A stretch of DNA of 11,242 bases from an uncultured Collinsella sp. (GCA_902478995.1 CABSNF010000065.1:1-11242), one strand, 5' to 3'. Counted from the stretch's first letter, positions 1 to 6,545 are shown. Program-made: numbers and translations. The notes: generated from the sequence alone by a model not told the origin.

Positions 1-54
1 CTGGTGATCTCCGCCTTGAGAGGGCGGCGTCCTAAACCGCTAGACGAACGGGCC
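1..54 (-). tRNA. tRNA-Glu (anticodon CTC), 3' part cut by window edge
   Basis: Read on the minus strand, the segment starts GGCCCGTTCGTCTAGCGG, a typical tRNA-Glu 5' half with D-arm. A perfect 5-bp anticodon stem (CCGCC/GGCGG at 23-27 and 11-15) then encloses the 7-base loop CTCTCAA. The anticodon CTC lies at 18-20 and reads GAG (Glu). The variable region follows, and the T-arm and acceptor 3' strand lie left of base 1. The anticodon arm closely resembles E. coli tRNA-Glu. The gene lies just downstream of cca but has its own promoter. Confidence 0.93.
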
Positions 55-88
55 ACATGGCATCTGCACTGCCGTGCTGCGAGGAAAT

Positions 89-117
89 ATATTACGGGAC
101 AAAAAACGTCAGCGCAA
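89..117 (-). promoter_or_regulatory. promoter of tRNA-Glu
   Basis: On the minus strand a -35 box TTGCGC (112-117) is separated by exactly 17 bp from a -10 box TAATAT (89-94). Transcription would start near base 82, about 28 nt before the mature tRNA 5' end at 54. The spacing and the near-consensus -10 make this one of the clearest sigma70-type promoters in the window. Confidence 0.7.
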
Positions 118-132
118 GAAGAAATTCCAAAT

Positions 133-151
133 TGCCGAAAAATTGTCGGCA
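133..151 (-). terminator. probable weak terminator of cca
   Basis: On the minus strand TGCCGA (146-151) pairs perfectly with TCGGCA (133-138) around a 7-nt T-rich loop, about 30 bp after the cca stop. The tail reads ATTTGG, only a short U run, so termination may be partial and some cca transcripts could run into tRNA-Glu. Confidence 0.45.
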
Positions 152-181
152 GGTTATGGAACACGCAGGTAAACTGGGTAG

Positions 182-1576
182 CTAATTCAAGTTGAGATGG
201 ACCAAAAGAGCTTCGCGATCGTTGGGAATGTTGTCTTCGATCACGGCGTCGAGGGCGGAGTTGAGAAGCTGACCCAGTTCCGGCCCGGGCTTGACTCCGG
301 CACGGATCAGGTCGCGGCCGTTGATGGCGAGCATCTTGAGCGTATAGGGCTCCCCTGCCTTCAGCAGCTCGTGCGCCATCGCGCGCATCTCCTCAATCGT
401 CTCAACGTAATAGAAGCACGACGGGGCCTTGCCGAGCGTGTCAGCACGCTTAAGGTCCATGAGCTCGTCAATCAGACGGGCCGTGTCGACGCCCTCGCCA
501 GAAAGCGCACACATCATATTGAGCAGGCAGGATCGCTCGGGACGCAGCGGTTTGTCGTGATATTTGATGAGCAGGCACACGTCGCGCACCAGGTCGTACG
601 AGAGAGCCAGGCGATCCATAATGACGCGCGCTTTCTTGGCGCCGAGCTCGGGATGACCGTAGAAGTGTCCGCTGCCGGCGTGATCGACCGTAAAGCACTC
701 GGGCTTGGAGACATCGTGCAAAAACGCCGCCCACATAAGGCTCGACGATGGCGCGACGCCGTCGCACAGCGCCAGCTCCCCTGCCACTGTCAGCACACGG
801 GCGATATGCTCGTAGACGTTAAACGCATGGTAGACACTTCGCTGATCAAACCCGCGACCCGCTGCCAACTCGGGCACAGCGGCACAGATGAGCTCGGGAT
901 AGCGAAGCATCGCGTCTCCCCCATGACCGGTCGAAAGAATGCCCTCGAGCTCAATACCCACACGCTCGCGCGCCACGGCATCGAGCAGCGGCGCGCACTC
1001 GGCAAGCGCACGCTTAGTCTCGGGCTCAATCATAAAGTCCAGACGGCAGGCAAAGCGCACCGCACGCAGCATGCGCAGGGCGTCCTCGTTAAAGCGACGC
1101 TTGGGATCACCGACAGCGCGAATCAGCTTGCGCTCCAGATCACCCTGGCCGTCGTAGCGGTCGACAAGCCCGCGCTCGGGATGCCAAGCCATGGCGTTGA
1201 CGGTAAAGTCGCGGCGCGCCAGATCGTCCTCGAGCGAGGCGGCACGCTCGACACTCTGAGGATGGCGCCCATCGGTGTAAAAGCCATCCAGACGGTACGT
1301 TGTGACCTCAATACGCTCGCCATCGGAAATAGCCGTGATTCCGCCAAATTTAATGCCCGACTCCACGACCGCGATACCAGCGGCCTCGAGCGCCGATTTA
1401 GACTCCTGCCACAGGCCGCTACAGCACATATCAACATCGTGGCTGGGGCACCCCATCAGGGCGTCGCGCACCCAACCGCCCACGTACCAAGCCTCAAGAC
1501 CAGCCGCCTCAAGCGCGCGCAGGACGCGCAGGGACGCATCGGACGGTTGCGTACCGTTGAGAGAAACATTGCACAT
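182..1576 (-). CDS. cca: CCA-adding tRNA nucleotidyltransferase with HD domain
   Basis: Adds or repairs the 3'-terminal CCA of tRNAs in the cytoplasm, using CTP and ATP without a template. The 464-aa product has the class II nucleotidyltransferase head: GGWVRD at 33-38, then the metal-binding DVD at 47-49. The ribose-recognition stretch RRDFTVNAMA is at 121-130, and the nucleotide-selection helix NEDALRMLRAVRFA is at 163-176. An HD phosphohydrolase-type domain follows, with HD at 287-288 and further histidines at 304, 308 and 340. The ATG at 1576 is preferred over an upstream in-frame GTG (1594), because AGGAGG sits 8 nt before the ATG and that GTG lies ahead of the SD. The gene is monocistronic, with a terminated gene upstream and a weak hairpin after its stop. 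The family assignment is secure; whether the HD domain is catalytic cannot be read from sequence. Confidence 0.95.
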   Translation of the reverse strand: MCNVSLNGTQPSDASLRVLRALEAAGLEAWYVGGWVRDALMGCPSHDVDMCCSGLWQESKSALEAAGIAVVESGIKFGGITAISDGERIEVTTYRLDGFYTDGRHPQSVERAASLEDDLARRDFTVNAMAWHPERGLVDRYDGQGDLERKLIRAVGDPKRRFNEDALRMLRAVRFACRLDFMIEPETKRALAECAPLLDAVARERVGIELEGILSTGHGGDAMLRYPELICAAVPELAAGRGFDQRSVYHAFNVYEHIARVLTVAGELALCDGVAPSSSLMWAAFLHDVSKPECFTVDHAGSGHFYGHPELGAKKARVIMDRLALSYDLVRDVCLLIKYHDKPLRPERSCLLNMMCALSGEGVDTARLIDELMDLKRADTLGKAPSCFYYVETIEEMRAMAHELLKAGEPYTLKMLAINGRDLIRAGVKPGPELGQLLNSALDAVIEDNIPNDREALLVHLNLN

Positions 1577-1713
1577 GCCTATGGCCTCCTGCACTTGCGA
1601 GCGTTAATCGATGGTTCTCAAGAAGTCTAACAAGAAACGAGAAAGCGCGCACACGCAATCGCGTCGTCGATTCGATAAAGCGAGACAGCATACGCCACAT
1701 ACGTTCAGCGCAC

Positions 1714-1749
1714 AAAAAACACCCGCCTCGGAGATCCAAAGCGGGTGTT
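1714..1749 (-). terminator. terminator of the distal pfkB/fruK gene
   Basis: On the minus strand AACACCCGC (1741-1749) pairs perfectly with GCGGGTGTT (1718-1726) around a 14-nt loop. A run of T residues follows (1714-1719), 22 bp after the kinase stop. This is a classic rho-independent terminator and separates the kinase from cca. Confidence 0.88.
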
Positions 1750-1771
1750 CGGCAACGATGTATCGATGCGG

Positions 1772-2704
1772 CTAGCAGACCTGGCGAACCTCGATGTGCT
1801 TCTTATATTCGTCCACCTTGGCAAAATCGCCCAGACCGGGGCACTCGACCACGTTGGCGCCGGTGGCCATCGAAAGACGCAAAGCATCCTCAACACGCTC
1901 GGGGGCGTCGTGCCACACGGACAGGAAGGCAGCGAGCGAGGAATCGCCGGCGCACACCGTCGACAGCAGCTTGACGTCGAAGGTGCGGTTGGCAAACCAG
2001 ATGTGCTCGCCGTTGGAGAAGTACGCACCGGCGCCACCGAGGGTAAGCAGCACGTTCTTGGCGCCCTTGGCATGAAGCTCAGCCATTGCGCCCTTGACAG
2101 ACTCATCGTCGCCACCGCTCACCTTAATGCCAAAGATGTCAAGCAGCTCATCGTCATTGGGCTTGATCAGCAGTGGCTCCAGAGCAATGAGGTCTGCCAG
2201 CTGATGGCTCGAGATGTCGAGGACGAACTCGGTCCCCTTGGCCTTGACACGGCGCAGGACCTCGGCCAAGAAGCCCTCGGAAGTGTTGGGAGGCAGCGAG
2301 CCACTGATGACCAGGCAGGTCATGTCATCGAGCGAATCGATAAGCTCAAACATCTCCTGCTCGTTGGCCTCGTTGATGGCGGCACCGGCGTTGACCATGT
2401 TGTACTCGGTGTCGGGGCCGGCATTGAGGAACACGTTGACGCGCGTGATGCCGTCGGTCCACACGGGCTTGACGGGCACGCCCAGGGCCTCGGCGCCCTT
2501 AACGATAAACTCGCCCGAGAAGCCAGCGAAGAAACCCAGGATCGTGGTGTCGACACCGTAGTGGTCAAGCGTAAACGAGACGTTGAGGCCCTTGCCGTTG
2601 GGCGTGTAGACGGCGTTGCGGGTACGCGTGACAGTGTTGGCAGCAAGGCCGTCGCAGGCGATGTTGTAGTCAATGGCGGGATTTGCAGTGAGCGTGTAAA
2701 TCAT
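1772..2704 (-). CDS. fruK: PfkB-family 1-phosphofructokinase (probable FruK)
   Basis: Probably phosphorylates fructose-1-phosphate to fructose-1,6-bisphosphate with ATP, the step after PTS fructose import. The 310-aa protein opens with the hexose-phosphate kinase signature TLTANPAID (4-12). It has NGKGLNVSF at 36-44 (usually GGKGxNVA), GFFAGFSGEF at 57-66, KPNDDEL at 181-187 and the catalytic Asp in CAGD at 251-254. The anion-hole motif is normally GAGD; here and in the neighbouring paralogue the first Gly is Cys. The ATG at 2704 is chosen because AAAGGAA precedes it at the right distance; a GTG at 2719 lies upstream of that SD. The gene has its own promoter carrying the same half-site pair as the fructose permease, which is the main reason to prefer fructose-1-phosphate as substrate. 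A tagatose-6-phosphate kinase (LacC-like) is the alternative. Confidence 0.8.
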   Translation of the reverse strand: MIYTLTANPAIDYNIACDGLAANTVTRTRNAVYTPNGKGLNVSFTLDHYGVDTTILGFFAGFSGEFIVKGAEALGVPVKPVWTDGITRVNVFLNAGPDTEYNMVNAGAAINEANEQEMFELIDSLDDMTCLVISGSLPPNTSEGFLAEVLRRVKAKGTEFVLDISSHQLADLIALEPLLIKPNDDELLDIFGIKVSGGDDESVKGAMAELHAKGAKNVLLTLGGAGAYFSNGEHIWFANRTFDVKLLSTVCAGDSSLAAFLSVWHDAPERVEDALRLSMATGANVVECPGLGDFAKVDEYKKHIEVRQVC

Positions 2705-2712
2705 GAATGTTC

Positions 2713-2744
2713 CTTTCACGAAGCAACGTATTAATGAAAGTATA
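2713..2744 (-). promoter_or_regulatory. fruK promoter -10 with paired CTTTCA/TGAAAG operator
   Basis: On the minus strand a near-consensus -10 TATACT (2739-2744) is overlapped by the half-site CTTTCA (2735-2740). Its inverse TGAAAG (2713-2718) follows after 16 bp, merging into the Shine-Dalgarno. The same arrangement occurs at the permease promoter (8686-8718). No good -35 is visible 16-18 bp upstream. Overlap with the -10 and SD would suit a repressor; which protein binds is inferred, with the RpiR-type regulator at 8822-9679 the nearest candidate. Confidence 0.6.
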
Positions 2745-2833
2745 TTCCACGCATCGGTAAAAGGCTAGGGCAACTCGGTGAACGGTGTGGAAGCGATGAA
2801 GTACGGCGGGACACGTCTCCCCCATGGCGGAAC

Positions 2834-2865
2834 AAAAAAGGCGCCCCGGCCGAAACCGGGGCGCC
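2834..2865 (-). terminator. strong terminator after the proximal pfkB gene
   Basis: On the minus strand GGCGCCCCGG (2856-2865) pairs perfectly with CCGGGGCGCC (2840-2849) around a 6-nt loop. Six T residues follow at 2834-2839. It ends the ptsH-ptsI-pfkB transcript and isolates the downstream kinase gene. Confidence 0.93.
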
Positions 2866-2893
2866 GCATGCGCACGAATATGTCGCGTTTCGA

Positions 2894-3826
2894 TTACTGA
2901 CGATCGAGCTTGCGGACAGCAACGCGCTTGCTGTACTCATCGACGTGACCGAAGTCGCCGATGCCGACGGACTCGGCAACGTTGGCGCCGGTGGCCATAG
3001 CGAGCTTCATGGCCTCCTCGACGTTGTCGCGATCCCTGTACCACTTGTGCAGGAACGCAGCAAGGGTGCAGTCGCCGGCGCAGACGGAAGAAACCAGCTT
3101 GATGTTGAACTCACGCTTGGCGTACCAGATGTCCTCGCCGTTGGAGAAGTAAGCGTCGCCGCGGCTACCACGGGTGAGCAGCACGTTCTGAACGCCAGCG
3201 TCGTGAGCCATCTTCATGGCAACGCGAACCTCGTCGTCGGTGTCGACCGGCACGCCGAAGATGGCCTTCATCTCGTGATGGTTCGGCTTGATGAGCAGCG
3301 GCTTCTTGTGAGCGAGCTCCTTGAGCTTGTCGGAGGACAGGTCCAGGACGACGTCGGCGCCACGAGCCTGAGCGTGCTCCATGACCTGAGCCAGGAAGTC
3401 GGGCGTAGCTTTGGGAGGCACGGAGCCGGAGACGATCAGGCACTCAAGATCGCCCGCGGTATCCAGGATGTTGTAGAGCTCCTCCTGGTGCTGCGGCGTA
3501 ATAGGAGCACCCGGGTTCAGGATGCCATACTCGTGCTGGCCATCGTTGACGTAGGTGTTAATGCGCGTGATACCGTCGGTCCAGACCGGGCGGCAGAGGC
3601 AACCCAGGTTCATGACCTCCTCGACGATGAACTTGCCCGTGAAGCCGGCGAAGAAGCCGAGCGCGACGGTGTCGACGCCCATCTTCTTAAAGGCGAAGGA
3701 CACGTCGAGGCCCTTGCCGTTAGCCGTGTAGCTGGCCGAGCCGGTGCGGACGTTCTCGTCGGGCTCGAGCGGAGAGCTCGAAACCGTCATGTCGACAGCC
3801 GGGTTAGCGGTTAGCGTGTAGAACAT
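2894..3826 (-). CDS. pfkB: PfkB-family hexose-phosphate kinase, paralogue following ptsI
   Basis: A 310-aa ATP-dependent sugar-phosphate kinase of the 1-phosphofructokinase/LacC branch, the same length as its neighbour at 1772-2704 and clearly a paralogue. It shares TLTANPA near the N-terminus, GFFAGFTGKF (57-66), PVWTDGITRIN (80-90), IKPNHHE (179-185) and VCAGD (248-252) with the presumed catalytic Asp252. The substrate loop reads NGKGLDVSF (36-44): the usually conserved Asn is Asp41, unlike the neighbour. An AGGGGG stands 8 nt before the ATG. It lies 74 bp after ptsI with only a U-less hairpin between, so it is probably transcribed with ptsI. It lacks the fructose-type operator, which points to a housekeeping or different-substrate role. 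Fructose-1-phosphate, tagatose-6-phosphate and fructose-6-phosphate are all possible substrates. Confidence 0.78.
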   Translation of the reverse strand: MFYTLTANPAVDMTVSSSPLEPDENVRTGSASYTANGKGLDVSFAFKKMGVDTVALGFFAGFTGKFIVEEVMNLGCLCRPVWTDGITRINTYVNDGQHEYGILNPGAPITPQHQEELYNILDTAGDLECLIVSGSVPPKATPDFLAQVMEHAQARGADVVLDLSSDKLKELAHKKPLLIKPNHHEMKAIFGVPVDTDDEVRVAMKMAHDAGVQNVLLTRGSRGDAYFSNGEDIWYAKREFNIKLVSSVCAGDCTLAAFLHKWYRDRDNVEEAMKLAMATGANVAESVGIGDFGHVDEYSKRVAVRKLDRQ

Positions 3827-3853
3827 TTACAGTACCCCCTGTATATGTGAGGG

Positions 3854-3883
3854 CCGCGTGGCCGGCCCATTCCTACCACGCGG
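3854..3883 (-). other. intercistronic hairpin between ptsI and pfkB
   Basis: CCGCGTGG (3854-3861) and CCACGCGG (3876-3883) form a perfect 8-bp stem with a 14-nt loop, 17 bp after the ptsI stop. No U-tract follows on the minus strand, so it is more likely an RNA processing or stability element, or a rho-dependent site, than an intrinsic terminator. Confidence 0.5.
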
Positions 3884-3900
3884 TTACCTCTGATACCAAA

Positions 3901-5604
3901 TTAGCGAGCTGCGGACTCGAGCAGTGCCTTGACCTCGGCGGCGGTGTTGCAGGCGAGTGCCTTCTCGGCGAGCTCGTCGCACTCGGCCTTGGTCCACTGG
4001 CTGATGGTCTTGCGGGCGCGCAGGATCGACGGAGCGCTCATCGAGAACTCCTCCAGGCCCCAGCTGATCAGCAGCGGCTCGAGCAGCGGATCGGCAGCGG
4101 CCTCGCCGCACATACCGACCATGATGCCGGCCTTCACGCCGCTCTCGATGATGTTCTTGAGCGAGCGGAGCACGGCGGGATAGTAAACCTGGTACAGGTT
4201 GGAGATGGTGTCGTTACCACGGTCGGCGCACATGGTGTAGCCGATCAGGTCGTTGGTGCCGATGGAGAAGAAGTCGGCAACCTCGGCAAGACGGTCTGCG
4301 AGCAGCGAAGCGGCGGGCGTCTCGACCATGATGCCGACCTCGATGTTCTCGTTGAACTTGCGACCCTCTTCGGTAAGCTCGGCCTTGCACTGCTCGACGA
4401 GCTCCTTGACAGCCAAGACCTCCTCGACGCAGGTGACGAGCGGGATCATGATCTTGACGTCACCGAAGGCGCTAGCGCGCAGCAGAGCGCGGAGCTGGAC
4501 CTTGTACTGGTCGGGATTGGCCAGGCAGTAACGCACGGCGCGGAAGCCCATGAAGGGGTTGTCTTCCTTGACCATATGCAGATACGGAATCTCCTTGTCG
4601 CCACCCACATCGAGCGTGCGGATGATGACCGGAGCGCCCTTGAGCGCGCTGGCGACCTTGCGGTAGGCGTTGAACTGCTCCTCCTCGGAAGGAAGCTCGG
4701 CAGAGTCCATGAACAGGAACTCGGAGCGGAACAGACCGATGGCCTCGGCGTCGTGATCGAGCGCGTTGGGCACGTCATCGGGGTTACCGATGTTGCAGGC
4801 GATGATCTTCTTGATGCCATCGGCAGTCACGGACGGCTTGCCACGGAAGGCCTCGAGGGCTGCCTTCTCGGCAGCAAAGGCCTCAGCCTTGGCGGTATAG
4901 GCGGCGAGCGTCTCCTCGTCGGGATCGGCCTCGACAACACCCTTGCCACCGTCGACGACAACGGTCATACCGTTGCGAAGCGCGGTGCAGCTGTTAGAGA
5001 CCGAAAGGACGGCCGGGATCTCGAGGGCACGCGCGATGATCGCGGAGTGCGACGTGCGACCACCGGTCTCGGTGACGATACCGGCAACGTGGGCCTTATC
5101 GATCGTGGCGGTCATGGACGGCGTAAGGTCGTGCACGACAACGACGGTGTTCTCGGGCAGGACGGAAAGGTCGACGACCTCCTTGCCCAGCAGCTCGGCC
5201 AGAATACCGGTGCGGATGTCGGCGATGTCGGCCGCGCGCAGACGGAACATCTCGTCGTCCATGGACAGAAACATGTTCTCGAACATGGTCGAGGTGTCCA
5301 TGAGCGCCTGCTCGGCGCAGGTGCCGCCGTCAATAGCGGCGTTAATGGCGTCGGTCATGCCCGGATCCTGAGCCAGGACAATGTGTCCGCTCATGATCTC
5401 GGCCTCGGCCTCGCCCACCGTCTCCTTCATGTGGTCGGCCTGAGCCTGAGTCTTCTCGCAGAAGACCGAAAGAGCAGCCTGATAGCGCTCTTTCTCTGCT
5501 GCCGAATCAGCGACCTCGTGCGGTTCAAACGTCAAGTCGGGATCGACGGCGACCATGACGGTGCCGATACCGATGCCCTCGGATGCGTTGACTCCCTGAT
5601 ACAT
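3901..5604 (-). CDS. ptsI: PTS Enzyme I (phosphoenolpyruvate-protein phosphotransferase)
   Basis: Takes phosphate from phosphoenolpyruvate and passes it to HPr in the cytoplasm, feeding all PTS permeases. The 567-aa product is close to the usual 570-575 residues. The N-terminal HPr-binding and phosphohistidine region ends with GGRTSHSAIIARALEIP, whose active-site His is about residue 186. The PEP-binding barrel carries the MVETPAAS loop, FFSIGTNDL and DRGND. GMCGEAA near the C-terminus includes the conserved catalytic Cys. Two starts are possible, ATG at 5610 (Met-Gly-Met-Tyr) and ATG at 5604 (Met-Tyr-Gln-Gly). The second is preferred because GAGG lies 7 nt upstream of it, and it matches the usual N-terminus. 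It sits 132 bp after ptsH, separated by a terminator-like hairpin, so Enzyme I may be made in smaller amounts than HPr. Confidence 0.97.
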   Translation of the reverse strand: MYQGVNASEGIGIGTVMVAVDPDLTFEPHEVADSAAEKERYQAALSVFCEKTQAQADHMKETVGEAEAEIMSGHIVLAQDPGMTDAINAAIDGGTCAEQALMDTSTMFENMFLSMDDEMFRLRAADIADIRTGILAELLGKEVVDLSVLPENTVVVVHDLTPSMTATIDKAHVAGIVTETGGRTSHSAIIARALEIPAVLSVSNSCTALRNGMTVVVDGGKGVVEADPDEETLAAYTAKAEAFAAEKAALEAFRGKPSVTADGIKKIIACNIGNPDDVPNALDHDAEAIGLFRSEFLFMDSAELPSEEEQFNAYRKVASALKGAPVIIRTLDVGGDKEIPYLHMVKEDNPFMGFRAVRYCLANPDQYKVQLRALLRASAFGDVKIMIPLVTCVEEVLAVKELVEQCKAELTEEGRKFNENIEVGIMVETPAASLLADRLAEVADFFSIGTNDLIGYTMCADRGNDTISNLYQVYYPAVLRSLKNIIESGVKAGIMVGMCGEAAADPLLEPLLISWGLEEFSMSAPSILRARKTISQWTKAECDELAEKALACNTAAEVKALLESAAR

Positions 5605-5655
5605 TCCCATTCCTCTCTCCGTGTCATGTGATAAAGCGTTTTGCCATATCCATGA

Positions 5656-5691
5656 CAAAAGAGCGCAGCTACCTTGAACAGGTCACTGCGC
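5656..5691 (-). terminator. attenuator-like hairpin between ptsH and ptsI
   Basis: On the minus strand GCGCAG (5686-5691) pairs with CTGCGC (5663-5668). After a 2x2 internal loop, ACCT pairs with AGGT around a 5-nt loop GTTCA, and the tail reads TCTTTTG. The imperfect stem and short U-run suggest partial termination, which would give more ptsH than ptsI mRNA, a common pattern for these genes. Confidence 0.55.
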
Positions 5692-5736
5692 CCCCAAGTA
5701 TGAACTTAATTGTTCAACATGCGACCCGTTTGAGTT

Positions 5737-6000
5737 CTACTCGCCAAGACCGCTCTTGATGAGCTCGATGGCAGCAGCCAGAGCCTCGGCCTCGTCGGCG
5801 CCGTCGCACTTGACCTCGACCTCGGTACCGCAAGGGATACCAGCAGCCATGAGGGCCATCGGGGACTTGCCGTTGACCTCCTTCTCGGGGGTGACGACCG
5901 TCACGTCACAGGCGTACTTGCCCATGGTGGAGGCGAACAGACCAGCCGGACGCATGTGCAGACCCTGAGGATTAACGAGGGTAGCCTTCTCAGAAACCAT
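5737..6000 (-). CDS. ptsH: PTS phosphocarrier protein HPr
   Basis: Small cytoplasmic carrier that accepts phosphate from Enzyme I on His15 and hands it to IIA domains. The 87-aa length is typical. NPQGLHMRPAG places the active His at residue 15 with the conserved Arg17. KSPMALMAAG places a Ser at position 46, the site used by HPr kinase in organisms that have one. The start at 6000 is preceded by AAGGAG at 6 nt; the reading frame extends further upstream but that part lacks HPr homology and lies beyond the SD. It is the first gene of the ptsH-ptsI-pfkB cluster. Its leader can fold to hide the SD (separate entry), suggesting translational control. Confidence 0.97.
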   Translation of the reverse strand: MVSEKATLVNPQGLHMRPAGLFASTMGKYACDVTVVTPEKEVNGKSPMALMAAGIPCGTEVEVKCDGADEAEALAAAIELIKSGLGE

Positions 6001-6003
6001 AAT

Positions 6004-6050
6004 TGACTCCTTTTTGTGTTTAACCCCTGTCATGCATGTGGCAGGAGTCA
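6004..6050 (-). promoter_or_regulatory. ptsH leader with SD-sequestering stem and competing hairpin
   Basis: Upstream of ptsH the leader contains TGACTCCT (6043-6050), perfectly complementary over 8 nt to AGGAGTCA (6004-6011), which contains the Shine-Dalgarno. The same upstream strand can instead form a local hairpin: CTCCTG (6042-6047) with CAGGGG (6024-6029, one G-U pair), plus 2 bp after a 1x1 mismatch and a CATGCA loop. The two folds exclude each other. The predicted start from the -10 at 6068-6073 would place both inside a 5' leader of about 60 nt. The pairings are seen directly; a regulatory role is inferred. Confidence 0.45.
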
Positions 6051-6067
6051 GATTCACGACGTTGTTT

Positions 6068-6073
6068 ATATTA
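6068..6073 (-). promoter_or_regulatory. ptsH: putative -10 box of ptsH promoter
   Basis: TAATAT on the minus strand in an AT-rich patch about 70 bp before the ptsH start. The -35 region 16-17 bp upstream (TGAAAA or ATGAAA) is poor, so the promoter may need an activator or another sigma factor. It lies between the ptsH leader and the palindromic element at 6138-6289. Confidence 0.45.
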
Positions 6074-6137
6074 ACTCACATCAAACGGTTTTTCATTGTG
6101 TTTCAGACGAATTATTGGACAGATGTGTTTGTCGTCC

Positions 6138-6289
6138 GCTTGCTCGCCCACAGGGGCCCGTGCGCGGCCTGTGAGATTTCCTGCTCTACAGTCCTGCTCG
6201 CACGAAGAGCACATTAAGTGCTCTTCGGCTCGTGCGGAACTCGCGATAAATCTCACAGGCCGCGCACGGGCCCCTGTGGGCGAGCAAGC
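6138..6289. repeat. 152-bp element with perfect 42-bp inverted arms
   Basis: The arms 6138-6179 and 6248-6289 are exact reverse complements over 42 bp. The 68-bp centre holds a further perfect stem: 10 bp (6203-6212 with 6218-6227) closed by the 5-nt loop ATTAA, plus a CGCA/TGCG pairing outside it. No protein-coding signal is convincing, and both strands translate to the same short peptide only because of the symmetry. No target-site duplication is evident in the immediate flanks. The size and structure resemble a MITE or a dispersed palindromic element, but its copy number cannot be seen here. Confidence 0.85.
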
Positions 6290-6392
6290 TGTGGAAACTC
6301 AGTCGGTCCAGAGTAATGTCGGCTGAAAGGAATTCTGGCTGATGACCTGTTCGCGACAAAAACTCGATAGGCAGCCCTCTCTATGCCCTTTT

Positions 6393-6465
6393 ATAAGTTG
6401 CGGTGAAATAGGGACTGAATTTGGGGTTGAATCGTTTAAACAGTCCCTATTTCACCGCAACTTAT
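6393..6465. repeat. 25-bp perfect inverted repeat with 23-nt loop
   Basis: Bases 6393-6417 and 6441-6465 are exact reverse complements (ATAAGTTGCGG at the outer end, AGGGACTG at the inner end) around a 23-nt spacer that includes part of a GTTTAAAC palindrome. There is no U-tract, and it lies beyond the permease's own terminator, so it is not needed for termination. It looks like a palindromic intergenic repeat. Confidence 0.85.
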
Positions 6466-6474
6466 TTGGGGATG

Positions 6475-6510
6475 AAAAAGGCGGAGGCCCTGGGGAGGGT
6501 CTCCGCCTTT
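6475..6510 (-). terminator. terminator of the PTS permease gene
   Basis: On the minus strand AAAGGCGGAG (6501-6510) pairs with CTCCGCCTTT (6477-6486). Four more inner pairs, one of them G-U, and a 6-nt loop complete the stem. The run of T at 6475-6479 completes a rho-independent terminator about 35 bp after the permease stop. Confidence 0.92.
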
Positions 6511-6545
6511 GTTACAAGGGGCGATATTATTCGCTAACTGGTGGA

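Larger units (their letters stand above)
6074..6545. other. gene-free interval between the permease gene and ptsH
   Basis: This stretch has no supported gene. It contains the 152-bp palindromic element, about 100 bp of unremarkable sequence (6290-6392), a 25-bp inverted repeat (6393-6465) and the permease terminator (6475-6510). The short frames present lack SD sites and recognisable motifs and overlap the repeats. Confidence 0.7.

Noticed and set aside
3847..5631. Long plus-strand reading frames opposite ptsI, and likewise opposite cca (197-1630), the distal kinase (1745-2734) and the permease (6342-8651)
   Set aside because: They mirror genuine minus-strand genes, show no family motifs, and arise from the high-GC third-position bias of the coding strand. 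Their composition is repetitive in Gly/Asp/Leu/Val.
6138..6289. Invertible promoter switch bounded by the 42-bp arms
   Set aside because: The 68-bp centre is itself mostly a symmetric hairpin with no recognisable promoter, and no recombinase gene is nearby. Inversion would change little.
6071..6326. Small proteins encoded within the palindromic element on either strand
   Set aside because: The shared peptide on both strands is a by-product of the inverted arms; no SD or family features support translation.
6001..6545. CRISPR array or tandem repeats
   Set aside because: The repeats are inverted pairs, not regularly spaced direct repeats, and no cas genes are present.
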